A stretch of DNA of 40,118 nucleotides from Caldisericia bacterium (GTDB lineage: Bacteria > Caldisericota > Caldisericia > UBA6126): positions 1-40,118 of the forward strand of contig JAGLCW010000023.1 in assembly GCA_023146045.1 (NCBI GenBank). Reading direction: 5' to 3'. The stretch's first letter is position 1. Each line of letters opens with the position of its first letter. Of this stretch, positions 8,977 through 16,630 are shown piece by piece. The notes below the pieces were generated by a model. It was not told where the DNA came from. It was given only the letters and a program-made list of their open reading frames with translations, and made no database searches. The position numbers were made by a program, and so were the translations under genes.

Positions 8977-9784
8977 CCTTTATTGTTGTTACTGTTATTG
9001 AGTTCTCTTGTTCGAGTGAGACCAATAATGTGATAACTTCACCATTATCCCCTAAATTATCTATGGCAAAACCATTAACGTTTAGCGTTATTATACCAGC
9101 ATTGCCAAGGTTTATTCTAAAATCTTTTTCACATTCGTAAGAAGCAGAATTTACCTGATTTCTCATCGTATATGAACTTTTGTTTTCGCCGTCAACTACT
9201 GGAAGTATCCAGCAATTGCCATTATTGGAAGTGTCAGCCAAAATTTCTACACGTAAACGATTAAAAAAATGTATCGGTTCTAATTCTTCTTCGGTTATAC
9301 TAACATGAGATAGTTCGTTTTGATCTATTTCTTCTGTAGTTTGTGTTTCTTCTGGTATTGATTTTTCTTGATCTTCTGGTTGCTCAATGTATTGAGCGTT
9401 TTGGTTTGAAAAGATATGCTTTGCAATTCCCCAAGTAGAAAAACCAACTATAAGTGCTACGACTAGAACAATTACAATAAATGTCATATTGTTGCTAAAG
9501 AATGAAATGAAAGAATTTTTTCTGCTTGAATATTTTTCAACTATTTCGACTGGAGATGTTTCATCAAAAAAACGCTTAAGGATGAAAACTTGATCTAAGC
9601 CTAGATAGTCAGAGTAAATTCGAAGAAAGCTCTTTGTATAAACTACATCTGGTATTTGATTATAAGTACCGTTTTCTATAGCTTCAATGTACTTTCTCCG
9701 AATTTTTGTATCTTCCGAAGTTTTTTCTAAATCAATGCCAAGTTCTTCTCGCTTATTCTTTAATATTATTCCTACTGTATCCAT
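8924..9784 (-). CDS. rodZ: Cytoskeletal membrane protein RodZ-like (HTH, transmembrane helix, DUF4115)
   Basis: RodZ links MreB to the membrane and helps set cell shape. The 286-aa product has an N-terminal Xre-type helix-turn-helix (residues 5-65: LKNKREELGIDLEKTS, IENGTYNQIP), a linker, one transmembrane helix (about 98-122) and a periplasmic/extracytoplasmic C-terminal DUF4115-like domain (about 170-275). The ATG lacks a Shine-Dalgarno; a -10 box ends 6 nt before it, so the mRNA may be leaderless. It leads the rodZ-rimO-pncC-recA block. Confidence 0.88.
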   Translation of the reverse strand: MDTVGIILKNKREELGIDLEKTSEDTKIRRKYIEAIENGTYNQIPDVVYTKSFLRIYSDYLGLDQVFILKRFFDETSPVEIVEKYSSRKNSFISFFSNNMTFIVIVLVVALIVGFSTWGIAKHIFSNQNAQYIEQPEDQEKSIPEETQTTEEIDQNELSHVSITEEELEPIHFFNRLRVEILADTSNNGNCWILPVVDGENKSSYTMRNQVNSASYECEKDFRINLGNAGIITLNVNGFAIDNLGDNGEVITLLVSLEQENSITVTTIKDDVITDTKQFEKNKQSP

Positions 9785-9790
9785 ATTTGT

Positions 9791-9818
9791 ATTGTAGCAC
9801 TTTCTTTGATTTAGTAAA
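9791..9818 (-). promoter_or_regulatory. Promoter predicted to give a leaderless rodZ mRNA
   Basis: On the minus strand, TTTACT (9813-9818, 4 of 6 to consensus), 16 bp, then TACAAT (9791-9796, 5 of 6). Only 6 nt separate the -10 box from the rodZ ATG, so transcription would start at or next to the A of the start codon. No Shine-Dalgarno is present, which fits. Confidence 0.5.
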
Positions 9819-9832
9819 ATATCTTCTTAAAT

Positions 9833-12187
9833 CTAATTAAAAACTTCTTTGTATGCTTGTTTTAAATCATCTACTGTAATTATTTTAAGTTTGTTTACAA
9901 TATCTTTAGGTATTTCAATTAGATCTTTTTTGTTTTGTTCTGGGATTAAAACTTTTTTTATACCAGCCCTTTGAGCTGCTAAAAGCTTATCTTTTAAACC
10001 GCCAATTGGGAGAACCCTTCCAATAAGTGTAACCTCTCCTGTCATGGCAATTGAAGGAGACACAGCTTTTTCTTTCAATAATGAAATTAAAGTTGTAAAG
10101 ATTGTAATACCAGCTGAAGGTCCATCTTTTGGTATAGCACCTTCTGGAAAATGCAAATGAATATCAATTTTGTCTAGAAAATCTGGTTTAATACCAAATA
10201 ACTCTGAATTGCTTTGAATATAGCTTAAAGCAGCTCTTGCTGATTCTTTCATTACATCGCCAAGTTGACCAGTTAGAATTAACTTACCGGTACCTTTCAT
10301 TGATATTGCTTCAATAAACAAAATTTCTCCACCAAATTGTGTAACAGATAATCCAGTAACAATGCCCGGTCCATATTTTTCCCCTGCAACTTCATGGCGA
10401 CTCACTGGAATTTTTAAATACTTAATCAAATCTTTTGGTGTTACAGTAACTTTTCTGAATGTTTTTTGCATTGCTTTTTTCATAGCAATTTGACGGAATA
10501 TTTTACTAATTTGTCGCTCTAAATTTCTTACTCCAGATTCTCTGGTGTAGTTTGAAATTATGTCTTTTAATGCTTGATCCGATAAATCAACATTTTTTGG
10601 TAGCAAACCAGTGTTTTCTAATTGTCTTGGTAGTAAGAAGTCTTTTGCAATGTGGAATTTTTCTTCATCTGTGTAACCAGAAATAGTTATGACTTCCATG
10701 CGATCCCTTAGTGCACTTGGAATAGTGTGTAAAACATTTCCCGTAGTAATAAAGAATACGCTGGATAAATCATAAGGAAGTTCAAGATAATGGTCACTGA
10801 AAGTAGAATTTTGCTCTGGATCAAGAGCTTCAAGTAAGGCAGAAGATGGATCACCACGAAAATCGTTACCTACTTTATCAATTTCATCTAACAAGAAAAC
10901 AGGATTATTTGTTCCAGCTGTTTTCATTCCTTGTATGATTCTTCCAGGCATGGCGCCTACATATGTTTTTCTATGTCCTCTAATTTCTGCTTCATCTCGA
11001 ACTCCACCCAATGACATTCTCACAATTTTACGATTCATTGCCCGTGCAACAGATTTACCGAGAGAGGTTTTCCCAACTCCCGGAGGTCCAACAAGGCATA
11101 AAATTGGGGCCTTTATTTTTGCGTTTAACTTACAAATAGCAAGGTATTCTAGAATTCTCAATTTAACATCTTGAAGACCATAGTGGTCTTGATCAAGAAC
11201 TTCTTTTGCTTTTTTAATATCTATTTCATCTTCTGTAGCTTTGTCCCATGGAAGAGCAAGAATCCATTCAATATAGTTTCTAACAACTCCAGATTCTGCC
11301 ATCATAGGAGGCATTCTTGAGAGTCTATTTAATTCTTCATTGAGTTTTTTTGTAACTTCTTCAGGTAGGCTACGTTTTTTCATTTTGTTGCGATATTTTT
11401 CAATATCGTCTGAAAATTCACTTTCTCCGTCTCCAAGTTCTTTCTGAATCACTCGCATTTGCTCTCTTAGATAGTATTCACGTTGTGTTTTATCAAATTT
11501 ATCCCTTACTTCAGTGTCAATTTTCTTTTGAAGCTTAAGTACGCCAATTTCTCTTTTTAGAAACTCAAGCAACGCAAAAAATCTTTTTTCACCATTAAAT
11601 ATTTCTAAAAGACTTTGTTTTTCTGAAACTGGAAGAACAATTGAAGAAGCTATCATATTGGATAATTTTTCTACATTGAGGACGTTAGATAAATCTACAT
11701 AATTCTCAGGAGATAATCTTTTATTCAAATGATAGTATTCTTCAAACGAATCTATGAGTTCTTTTTTTAATGCTTCTCTAACATTTTTAGCAAGTTTAAT
11801 TTCTTCAAATGGAGTTACAAGAGCTATAAGATGCTTGCTTGATTCAACTACTTTATCAATAGAAACACGTGCAAAACCCTCAATTATGACACGCAAAGTT
11901 CCATCTGGAACTCTGATGACTTGGAGTACTTCTGCACCTATTCCAACATTGTACAGGTCTTTTGATTTTGGTTTTTCTGTATTTTCATCTTTTTGAGATG
12001 TAAGAACTATAAATCTATCGTTTCTTAATGCTTCTTCTATTGCTTCAATAGATTGTTTTCTGGCAACAGTTAATGGTTGAACAACATTTGGGAATAGTAC
12101 TACATTACGTACTGGGACTAAAGGTGCTTGTTTAAAGAAGTTTACATCTTCATTATTTACAGTTGTTTTAGTTGCGTATTTTTTCAT
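9833..12187 (-). CDS. lon: ATP-dependent protease Lon (LonA type)
   Basis: Lon is an AAA+ serine protease that degrades misfolded and regulatory proteins. From the ATG at 12185-12187 the product is 784 aa, with an N-terminal LON substrate domain (about 20-210), a coiled coil, an AAA+ module (Walker A GPPGVGKT at 367-374, Walker B FLLDEID) and a C-terminal protease domain with the Ser-Lys dyad Ser691 (DGPSAG) and Lys734. A TTG at 12227-12229 would extend it by 14 residues into clpP; AAAAAGG just before the ATG supports the shorter form. It follows clpP directly: clpX, usual between them, is absent. Confidence 0.96.
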   Translation of the reverse strand: MKKYATKTTVNNEDVNFFKQAPLVPVRNVVLFPNVVQPLTVARKQSIEAIEEALRNDRFIVLTSQKDENTEKPKSKDLYNVGIGAEVLQVIRVPDGTLRVIIEGFARVSIDKVVESSKHLIALVTPFEEIKLAKNVREALKKELIDSFEEYYHLNKRLSPENYVDLSNVLNVEKLSNMIASSIVLPVSEKQSLLEIFNGEKRFFALLEFLKREIGVLKLQKKIDTEVRDKFDKTQREYYLREQMRVIQKELGDGESEFSDDIEKYRNKMKKRSLPEEVTKKLNEELNRLSRMPPMMAESGVVRNYIEWILALPWDKATEDEIDIKKAKEVLDQDHYGLQDVKLRILEYLAICKLNAKIKAPILCLVGPPGVGKTSLGKSVARAMNRKIVRMSLGGVRDEAEIRGHRKTYVGAMPGRIIQGMKTAGTNNPVFLLDEIDKVGNDFRGDPSSALLEALDPEQNSTFSDHYLELPYDLSSVFFITTGNVLHTIPSALRDRMEVITISGYTDEEKFHIAKDFLLPRQLENTGLLPKNVDLSDQALKDIISNYTRESGVRNLERQISKIFRQIAMKKAMQKTFRKVTVTPKDLIKYLKIPVSRHEVAGEKYGPGIVTGLSVTQFGGEILFIEAISMKGTGKLILTGQLGDVMKESARAALSYIQSNSELFGIKPDFLDKIDIHLHFPEGAIPKDGPSAGITIFTTLISLLKEKAVSPSIAMTGEVTLIGRVLPIGGLKDKLLAAQRAGIKKVLIPEQNKKDLIEIPKDIVNKLKIITVDDLKQAYKEVFN

Positions 12188-12197
12188 GGTAACCTTT

Positions 12198-12785
12198 TTA
12201 AAGGGTTTCCTCCTTAAAAGTATGATCAATCAATCCATATTCCTTTGCTTCATTTGCAGTTAAAAAATAATCACTTTGAGTGTCTAAAGAAACTTTTTCA
12301 AAAGATTGACCTGTATTGCGAGAAAGAATTTTATTCAAAGTATCCTTTTCACGCTTTAATTCACTGGAATAAATATCAACATCGGAGGACTTGCCAATCA
12401 TTCCACCAGTTGGTTGGTGTATCATTATTCTGGAATTTGGTAGAGCAAAACGCTTACCCTTTGTTCCAGCTGAAAGAATTATAGCCGCCATACTTGCCGC
12501 CATACCAATACATATTGTTTTTATATCCGGTTTAATATATCGCATTGTGTCATAAATGGCTAAACCGCCCCTTACAACACCTCCGGGACTGTTGATATAT
12601 AATGAAATATCTCTGGTGGAATCTTCAGCTTCTAAAAATAATAACTGAGCGACAATAGTGTTTGCTGCAATTTCTGTAAGAAGTTCTCCTCCCATGAAAA
12701 GAATTCGATCTTTCAGTAAACGAGAGTAAATATCATATTGTCTTTCACCAAACTCGGTGTTTTCAATTACCCAAGGTATTTGCAT
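12198..12785 (-). CDS. clpP: ATP-dependent Clp protease proteolytic subunit
   Basis: ClpP forms the tetradecameric serine-protease barrel that works with a Clp ATPase. The 195-aa product has the triad Ser98 (GMAASMAA), His123 (MIHQPTGG) and Asp172 (QSDYF), plus the usual N-terminus ending in [16 protein letters not shown]. The start is the ATG before QIPWVIE; GGA lies about 12 nt upstream, a rather long spacing. The gene is 25 nt after tig and 10 nt before lon, but no clpX is in the window, so the unfoldase partner must be encoded elsewhere or be ClpC/ClpA-like. Confidence 0.97.
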   Translation of the reverse strand: MQIPWVIENTEFGERQYDIYSRLLKDRILFMGGELLTEIAANTIVAQLLFLEAEDSTRDISLYINSPGGVVRGGLAIYDTMRYIKPDIKTICIGMAASMAAIILSAGTKGKRFALPNSRIMIHQPTGGMIGKSSDVDIYSSELKREKDTLNKILSRNTGQSFEKVSLDTQSDYFLTANEAKEYGLIDHTFKEETL

Positions 12786-12810
12786 AAAATGGAAAAATCC
12801 TTTCGTCTTC

Positions 12811-14091
12811 TTATGATTTTTTAGAAAAAGTTACGGGTACAGATGTTTCCATATACTTAATAACGTTTTCGCGAATCATTCTATCTTTAATGTATTGGTT
12901 TACTTCCTGCATGTCCATTTTTTTCTGTTCATCTACTTTATACATACCCAAAAACTCTTTAATTTTGCTCTTTAGTTCATCATCGTTAATTTTCACTTCT
13001 GGTATATCTTTGTACATTTGCCTAATTATTAGGTCAATTTTCATTCTTTTTTCTGCTGCTGGCTCTAATTGTTTTTTAAAAGCTTCAAACTTCATGTTGC
13101 TTCTTGTAAGAAATTCATCCATGGTTAGTTTCATTTTTTCAATGTTGTTTTTGTATTCTTCAACTTCCATATTTGTATAGTTATCTAATAATTTTTCTGG
13201 AACATTATCAATGGAAGTGTTTTTGTATAAATATTCGACAACTGAATTAATATGACGCTCTTTCAAGATTTGTTCTGAATCTGCTTTAGCTTCTTTTTCA
13301 AAATCATTGTTAAACTTTGCTAAATCTTTTTCAACATTGGCTTTTTTGAGTAGCTCTTCTGTTAGTTCTGGCATAATTTTCTTTTTGAAACTAACAACCT
13401 TAACGCTGAAACTAATTTCTTTTGCTGCTGTTTTGTACGGGATAACTACTTCTTCTCCGGGTTTTAACTTCATAATTTCGTTATCTCCATTTGGAAATAA
13501 AGTGTTTTTCCCAAGTTCAATAAGTGAAGTTTGTCCTTCTATTTGTTTTTCATCAGTTTCTTTTGCATCTGCAACTTGTTTGTATTCTACAACAGCATAA
13601 TCACCAACAGATGGGTTATCTTCAAGAATTTCCCATGTAGAATGTACATCTAAAAACTCTACAATTTTTTTATCAAAGATTTCTTTTTCTGAAGGTGGAG
13701 TTTCAGCTGTTATTTTGGAATTTTTTAAATCGGGAATCTCTACTGTTGGGTATAGGTCTGCTTTTAAAATTAGTGTGTAGGAATTATCTTCAACTGGATC
13801 TTCTTTGTAATCAATTCTAGGGTAATCTATATATTCCTCGTCTTTTTCGTTTAATAGAAAAATTATTCCTTTTTCTCCTATCTTTGTGATCATATCCTCT
13901 TTGAAACGAACAGGATTAATACTATTTTTAATCAGGTGTATTGGAGCTTTACCTTTTCTAAAACCTTGAACACTAATTAATGGTGCATATTCTTTGTACA
14001 AAGATTTAAAAAATGCGTTCATCTCTTCTTTTGTAAAATCAACGTTGGCTGTAGCTATGTTATCTTTAATTTCATAATTTGATAATTTCAT
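12811..14091 (-). CDS. tig: Trigger factor (ribosome-associated chaperone)
   Basis: Trigger factor binds L23 at the exit tunnel and shelters nascent chains. The 426-aa product has the N-terminal ribosome-binding domain, here with FRKGKAP (residues 43-49) close to the GFRxGxxP signature, a peptidyl-prolyl isomerase-like middle domain (about 150-240) and a helical C-terminal chaperone domain. The start is clear: AGGAGG lies 4-5 nt before the ATG, with a promoter upstream. It heads tig-clpP-lon. Confidence 0.95.
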   Translation of the reverse strand: MKLSNYEIKDNIATANVDFTKEEMNAFFKSLYKEYAPLISVQGFRKGKAPIHLIKNSINPVRFKEDMITKIGEKGIIFLLNEKDEEYIDYPRIDYKEDPVEDNSYTLILKADLYPTVEIPDLKNSKITAETPPSEKEIFDKKIVEFLDVHSTWEILEDNPSVGDYAVVEYKQVADAKETDEKQIEGQTSLIELGKNTLFPNGDNEIMKLKPGEEVVIPYKTAAKEISFSVKVVSFKKKIMPELTEELLKKANVEKDLAKFNNDFEKEAKADSEQILKERHINSVVEYLYKNTSIDNVPEKLLDNYTNMEVEEYKNNIEKMKLTMDEFLTRSNMKFEAFKKQLEPAAEKRMKIDLIIRQMYKDIPEVKINDDELKSKIKEFLGMYKVDEQKKMDMQEVNQYIKDRMIRENVIKYMETSVPVTFSKKS

Positions 14092-14127
14092 ACTTCCTCC
14101 TGGGAATTACTCGAATAAACTCATATA

Positions 14128-14155
14128 CTTATACTATACCCATAGTTAAAGTCAA
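14128..14155 (-). promoter_or_regulatory. Sigma-70-type promoter for tig-clpP-lon
   Basis: On the minus strand, TTGACT (14150-14155, 5 of 6), 16 bp, then TATAAG (14128-14133, 5 of 6). The predicted start lies near 14121, about 30 nt before the tig ATG and upstream of its AGGAGG. Confidence 0.65.
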
Positions 14156-14233
14156 ATAATATGTCACTTGTTTCTTGATTTTTTTTTCTGTTTATGTAAC
14201 TTATTACGAGTGTTTGAGATAATTAGAAAATAA

Positions 14234-14252
14234 AATGGTTAAATACACCATT
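14234..14252 (+). other. Small stem-loop in the rplM leader
   Basis: In the 186-bp gap between tig and rplM, AATGGT (14234-14239) and ACCATT (14247-14252) can pair around a 7-nt loop, 15 nt before the rplM Shine-Dalgarno. Autoregulatory leader structures are known for L13 in other bacteria, but a 6-bp stem could arise by chance. Elsewhere in this gap, GATAAT (14218) and TAAAAT (14231) are possible -10 boxes for rplM without convincing -35 partners. Confidence 0.25.
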
Positions 14253-14277
14253 AATGTTAAATGATTTGAGGTTTAAT

Positions 14278-14706
14278 ATGAATACGCATTTTTTTACTGA
14301 AAAAGAAGTGCCAAAGAAGTGGTATATAATTGATGCAAAAGACCAATCTTTAGGACGTGTGGCACAAAAGGCAGCCGAAATAATTATGGGAAAGAACAAG
14401 CCAGAATTTACACCCAATGCCGACGTTGGTGATTTTGTTATAGTTACAAATGCCGCTAAAGTTAAATTAACTGGAAGCAAAGAGCTAAAGAAAATATATT
14501 ACCACCACTCTGGGTATATTTCAGGGTTAAGCAAAACTCCTGCATTTAGACAAAGAAAAAAAGATGCTTCTCGTATGATTCATAGAGCTGTATGGGGCAT
14601 GATTAGAAGCGGTCCACTCGGAAGAAAACAATTGAAAAAACTTCGTGTTTTCAATCAAGAAGACCATAAACATGCTGCTCAAAACCCTATACAAATAAGT
14701 ATTTAA
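14278..14706 (+). CDS. rplM: Large-subunit ribosomal protein uL13
   Basis: The 142-aa product matches L13 in full: KKWYIIDAKDQSLGRVAQKAA near the start, the central KVKLTGSKELKKIYYHHSGY and the C-terminal PLGRKQLKKLRVF. It is an early-assembly protein of the 50S subunit. I start it at the ATG 14278-14280, which has GAGG at 6 nt, rather than an in-frame start eight codons upstream. It is followed by rpsI after 12 nt, the conserved L13-S9 operon. Confidence 0.97.
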   Translation: MNTHFFTEKEVPKKWYIIDAKDQSLGRVAQKAAEIIMGKNKPEFTPNADVGDFVIVTNAAKVKLTGSKELKKIYYHHSGYISGLSKTPAFRQRKKDASRMIHRAVWGMIRSGPLGRKQLKKLRVFNQEDHKHAAQNPIQISI

Positions 14707-14718
14707 GGAGAATATTAT

Positions 14719-15111
14719 ATGGCAACTACTCCAATTCTTTCTACTGGATACCGAAAAACATCTATTGCTAGAATCGTTTTAAGACCAGGCTCTGGCAAGC
14801 TTCGTGTAAACGGAAAAGATTATAAAGATTACTTTATTACATTGCTCCAACAGAAGACTTTAATGGACACATTTAATATTGGGAAAAAAGATGGTCAATT
14901 TGACATAAAAATCAAAGTTCACGGCGGCGGTTCTTCATCGCAGTTACAGGCAGTCCGTCAAGGTATTGCAAAAGCTATTGTAGAATTTGATCCGGACTCA
15001 AGAACAACATACAAGACGTCAGGTTTATTAACACGTGACGTAAGAATTAAAGAAAGATCAAAAGCTGGACTCCGTGGAGCCAGAAAAGACCGTCAATACC
15101 GTAAACGTTAA
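14719..15111 (+). CDS. rpsI: Small-subunit ribosomal protein uS9
   Basis: The 130-aa product matches S9: GYRKTSIARIVLRPGSGK at the N-terminus, the GGGSSSQLQAVRQGIAKA core and the basic tail ending KDRQYRKR, which reaches the P-site tRNA in known ribosomes. AAGGAG lies 8 nt before the ATG. It is the second gene of the L13-S9 operon. No terminator is seen directly after its stop; the strong hairpin at 15199-15236 inside the next reading frame is the nearest candidate. Confidence 0.97.
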   Translation: MATTPILSTGYRKTSIARIVLRPGSGKLRVNGKDYKDYFITLLQQKTLMDTFNIGKKDGQFDIKIKVHGGGSSSQLQAVRQGIAKAIVEFDPDSRTTYKTSGLLTRDVRIKERSKAGLRGARKDRQYRKR

Positions 15112-15123
15112 TTTGTAAAACAA

Positions 15124-15846
15124 ATGACACTTACTTCCTGTTCGTGTGTATCTGATTGGTACAAAAAAACTGAACAGCTAATATCCGATAACGATATAGA
15201 AACAGAGACTAAACTTTACAGTTTGGTCTCTGTTTCTTTGATGGAAAAGTTAGCTTTTTTTATTCTTGATGTTGGATATCAATCCGAAATAGATCAGGAA
15301 ACAGCGACGGTATATTTATCTTTTGTTTACAACCTTTTAAGATCAATTGTGATGTTTGGATATTCAGAAGTTTCTCCAATTAAAGAAGAGAATACAAGAT
15401 TGTCTTTAATGCATGCTGATTTCTATCTAGCTAATGCCGCAGTGTTCTATGGTAAAATTACAAATAAAAAAGTACTGAAAGAATCTTTGAAAGAAACGTT
15501 ATTTTTGGCTTCAAAGAATCTTAAGACACAAATGCTTTTTTCAAAACCAACTACACAGAAAAAGTGGGAAAAGATCCAGTTCAAACGGTTTTCACCGTTC
15601 CTAAGATTTTATATTGATGCATTAATAAAGTGTTACAATGGTACAGAGATTAGTGATAAAGAATTCGAGCAATATGTTTATTGCATTGCTATGGCTGGTG
15701 ATCCGATATACGTAAAAGATTCTTTAGTTAGGAAATATGCTAAAAACATGATAAATGGTTCAATATGGGAGGTAACAAATGTCTCAAGCGGAATGCATGG
15801 AAGGTCGTTCTCTCTCCCGATATCTAAAAGAAGAAATGAAGAATAA
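15124..15846 (+). CDS. Unknown protein between rpsI and folD
   Basis: I do not recognise this 240-aa protein. It is mostly helical, with no signal peptide, no transmembrane segment and no clear catalytic motif; the Cys-containing N-terminus (TSCSCVSDW) and the C-terminal EFEQYVYCIAMAGDP are the most distinctive parts. The first ATG is 12 nt after rpsI but has no Shine-Dalgarno, and a 16-bp stem-loop lies within codons 26-38. An in-frame ATG at 15241, right after the hairpin, would give a 201-aa protein. The last 68 nt overlap the start of folD in another frame. The long open frame favours a real gene, but the true start is unsettled. Confidence 0.65.
   Translation: MTLTSCSCVSDWYKKTEQLISDNDIETETKLYSLVSVSLMEKLAFFILDVGYQSEIDQETATVYLSFVYNLLRSIVMFGYSEVSPIKEENTRLSLMHADFYLANAAVFYGKITNKKVLKESLKETLFLASKNLKTQMLFSKPTTQKKWEKIQFKRFSPFLRFYIDALIKCYNGTEISDKEFEQYVYCIAMAGDPIYVKDSLVRKYAKNMINGSIWEVTNVSSGMHGRSFSLPISKRRNEE
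15199..15240 (+). terminator. Strong 16-bp stem-loop, terminator-like, after rplM-rpsI
   Basis: GAAACAGAGACTAAAC (15199-15214) pairs with GTTTGGTCTCTGTTTC (15221-15236) along all 16 positions, one of them a U-G wobble, with a 6-nt loop. The lower stem is GAAA against TTTC and TTTG follows, so the 3' side reads TTTCTTTG, resembling the A/U flanks of an intrinsic terminator. It lies about 90 nt after the rpsI stop and ends 4 nt before an ATG. It could be a terminator, an attenuator or an RNase processing site. Confidence 0.6.
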
Positions 15847-16630
15847 AATTGCTGAAACAAACTCTAGTCCAACACTTTCTTCTATAGTCATTGGTTCTTC
15901 TAGAGATGCTTTAAGCTATGTTAGAAGTCAAAAAAAAGTAGCAGAGAAGATCGGAATCAATTACAATTTAATTCAACTAGAAAAAAATATATCTCAAAAG
16001 CACATAATAGAGTGCATAAAAGCATTAAACTTAGATGAAAACATCGATGGGATAATACTACAACAACCTATACCAAAACATTTGAATATGAGTGTTATTT
16101 CAACAATAATTTCTGTAAATAAAGATGTTGATTGCATGAACCCAACAACTTCTGGTTATCTATTTCAAAATAGACCAATATTTATACCACCAACTCCGAA
16201 TGCAGTAATGAAAATTTTAGACCACTACAATATTGAGCTCGAGGGGAAGGATTGCGTTATCGTTGGACGTTCAAATGTTGTTGGAAAACCATTAGCCATG
16301 TTGCTTTTAGCAAAAAATGCTACTATCCAGATTTGTCACACTAAAACAAAAGATTTAAAGAAACACTGCTTAAACGCCGATGTGCTTATTGCGGCAGTTG
16401 GAAGACCCAACACCATTACTGGCGATATGGTAAAGCCTGGAGCAATTGTAATTGATGTTGGAATAAATTATGTAGACAACCGTATGATAGGTGATGTATG
16501 TTACCAAGATATTTTACCAATCGCTTCAAAAATAACGCCTGTACCTGGCGGTATTGGTTCTCTCACAACAACACTTCTTATGCAAAATACCATTTCAGCA
16601 TTTCAAAATAAACTAAAAATTGAAAAGTAA
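15779..16630 (+). CDS. folD: Methylenetetrahydrofolate dehydrogenase FolD, variant active site
   Basis: FolD normally oxidises 5,10-methylene-THF to methenyl-THF and hydrolyses this to 10-formyl-THF. The 283-aa length, the DGIILQQPIP motif, the VIVGRSNVVGKP dinucleotide-binding loop, VIDVGIN and TPVPGG identify the family. The start has GGGAGG at 6 nt. The active site is unusual: the SYVxxK motif reads SYVRSQKK, putting Gln51 where the catalytic lysine (E. coli Lys54) belongs; the usual PCTPxG is PPTPNA and GGVGPMT is GGIGSLT. By family knowledge, loss of this lysine abolishes cyclohydrolase activity, so this may be a dehydrogenase only. It overlaps the preceding unknown gene by 68 nt and hemW by 11 nt. 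Confidence 0.9.
   Translation: MSQAECMEGRSLSRYLKEEMKNKIAETNSSPTLSSIVIGSSRDALSYVRSQKKVAEKIGINYNLIQLEKNISQKHIIECIKALNLDENIDGIILQQPIPKHLNMSVISTIISVNKDVDCMNPTTSGYLFQNRPIFIPPTPNAVMKILDHYNIELEGKDCVIVGRSNVVGKPLAMLLLAKNATIQICHTKTKDLKKHCLNADVLIAAVGRPNTITGDMVKPGAIVIDVGINYVDNRMIGDVCYQDILPIASKITPVPGGIGSLTTTLLMQNTISAFQNKLKIEK

Noticed and set aside
8964-8977. TGACGTCA palindrome at the rimO start codon as an operator
   Set aside because: It lies inside rodZ coding sequence with no promoter nearby, and an 8-bp palindrome is expected by chance several times in a region this size.
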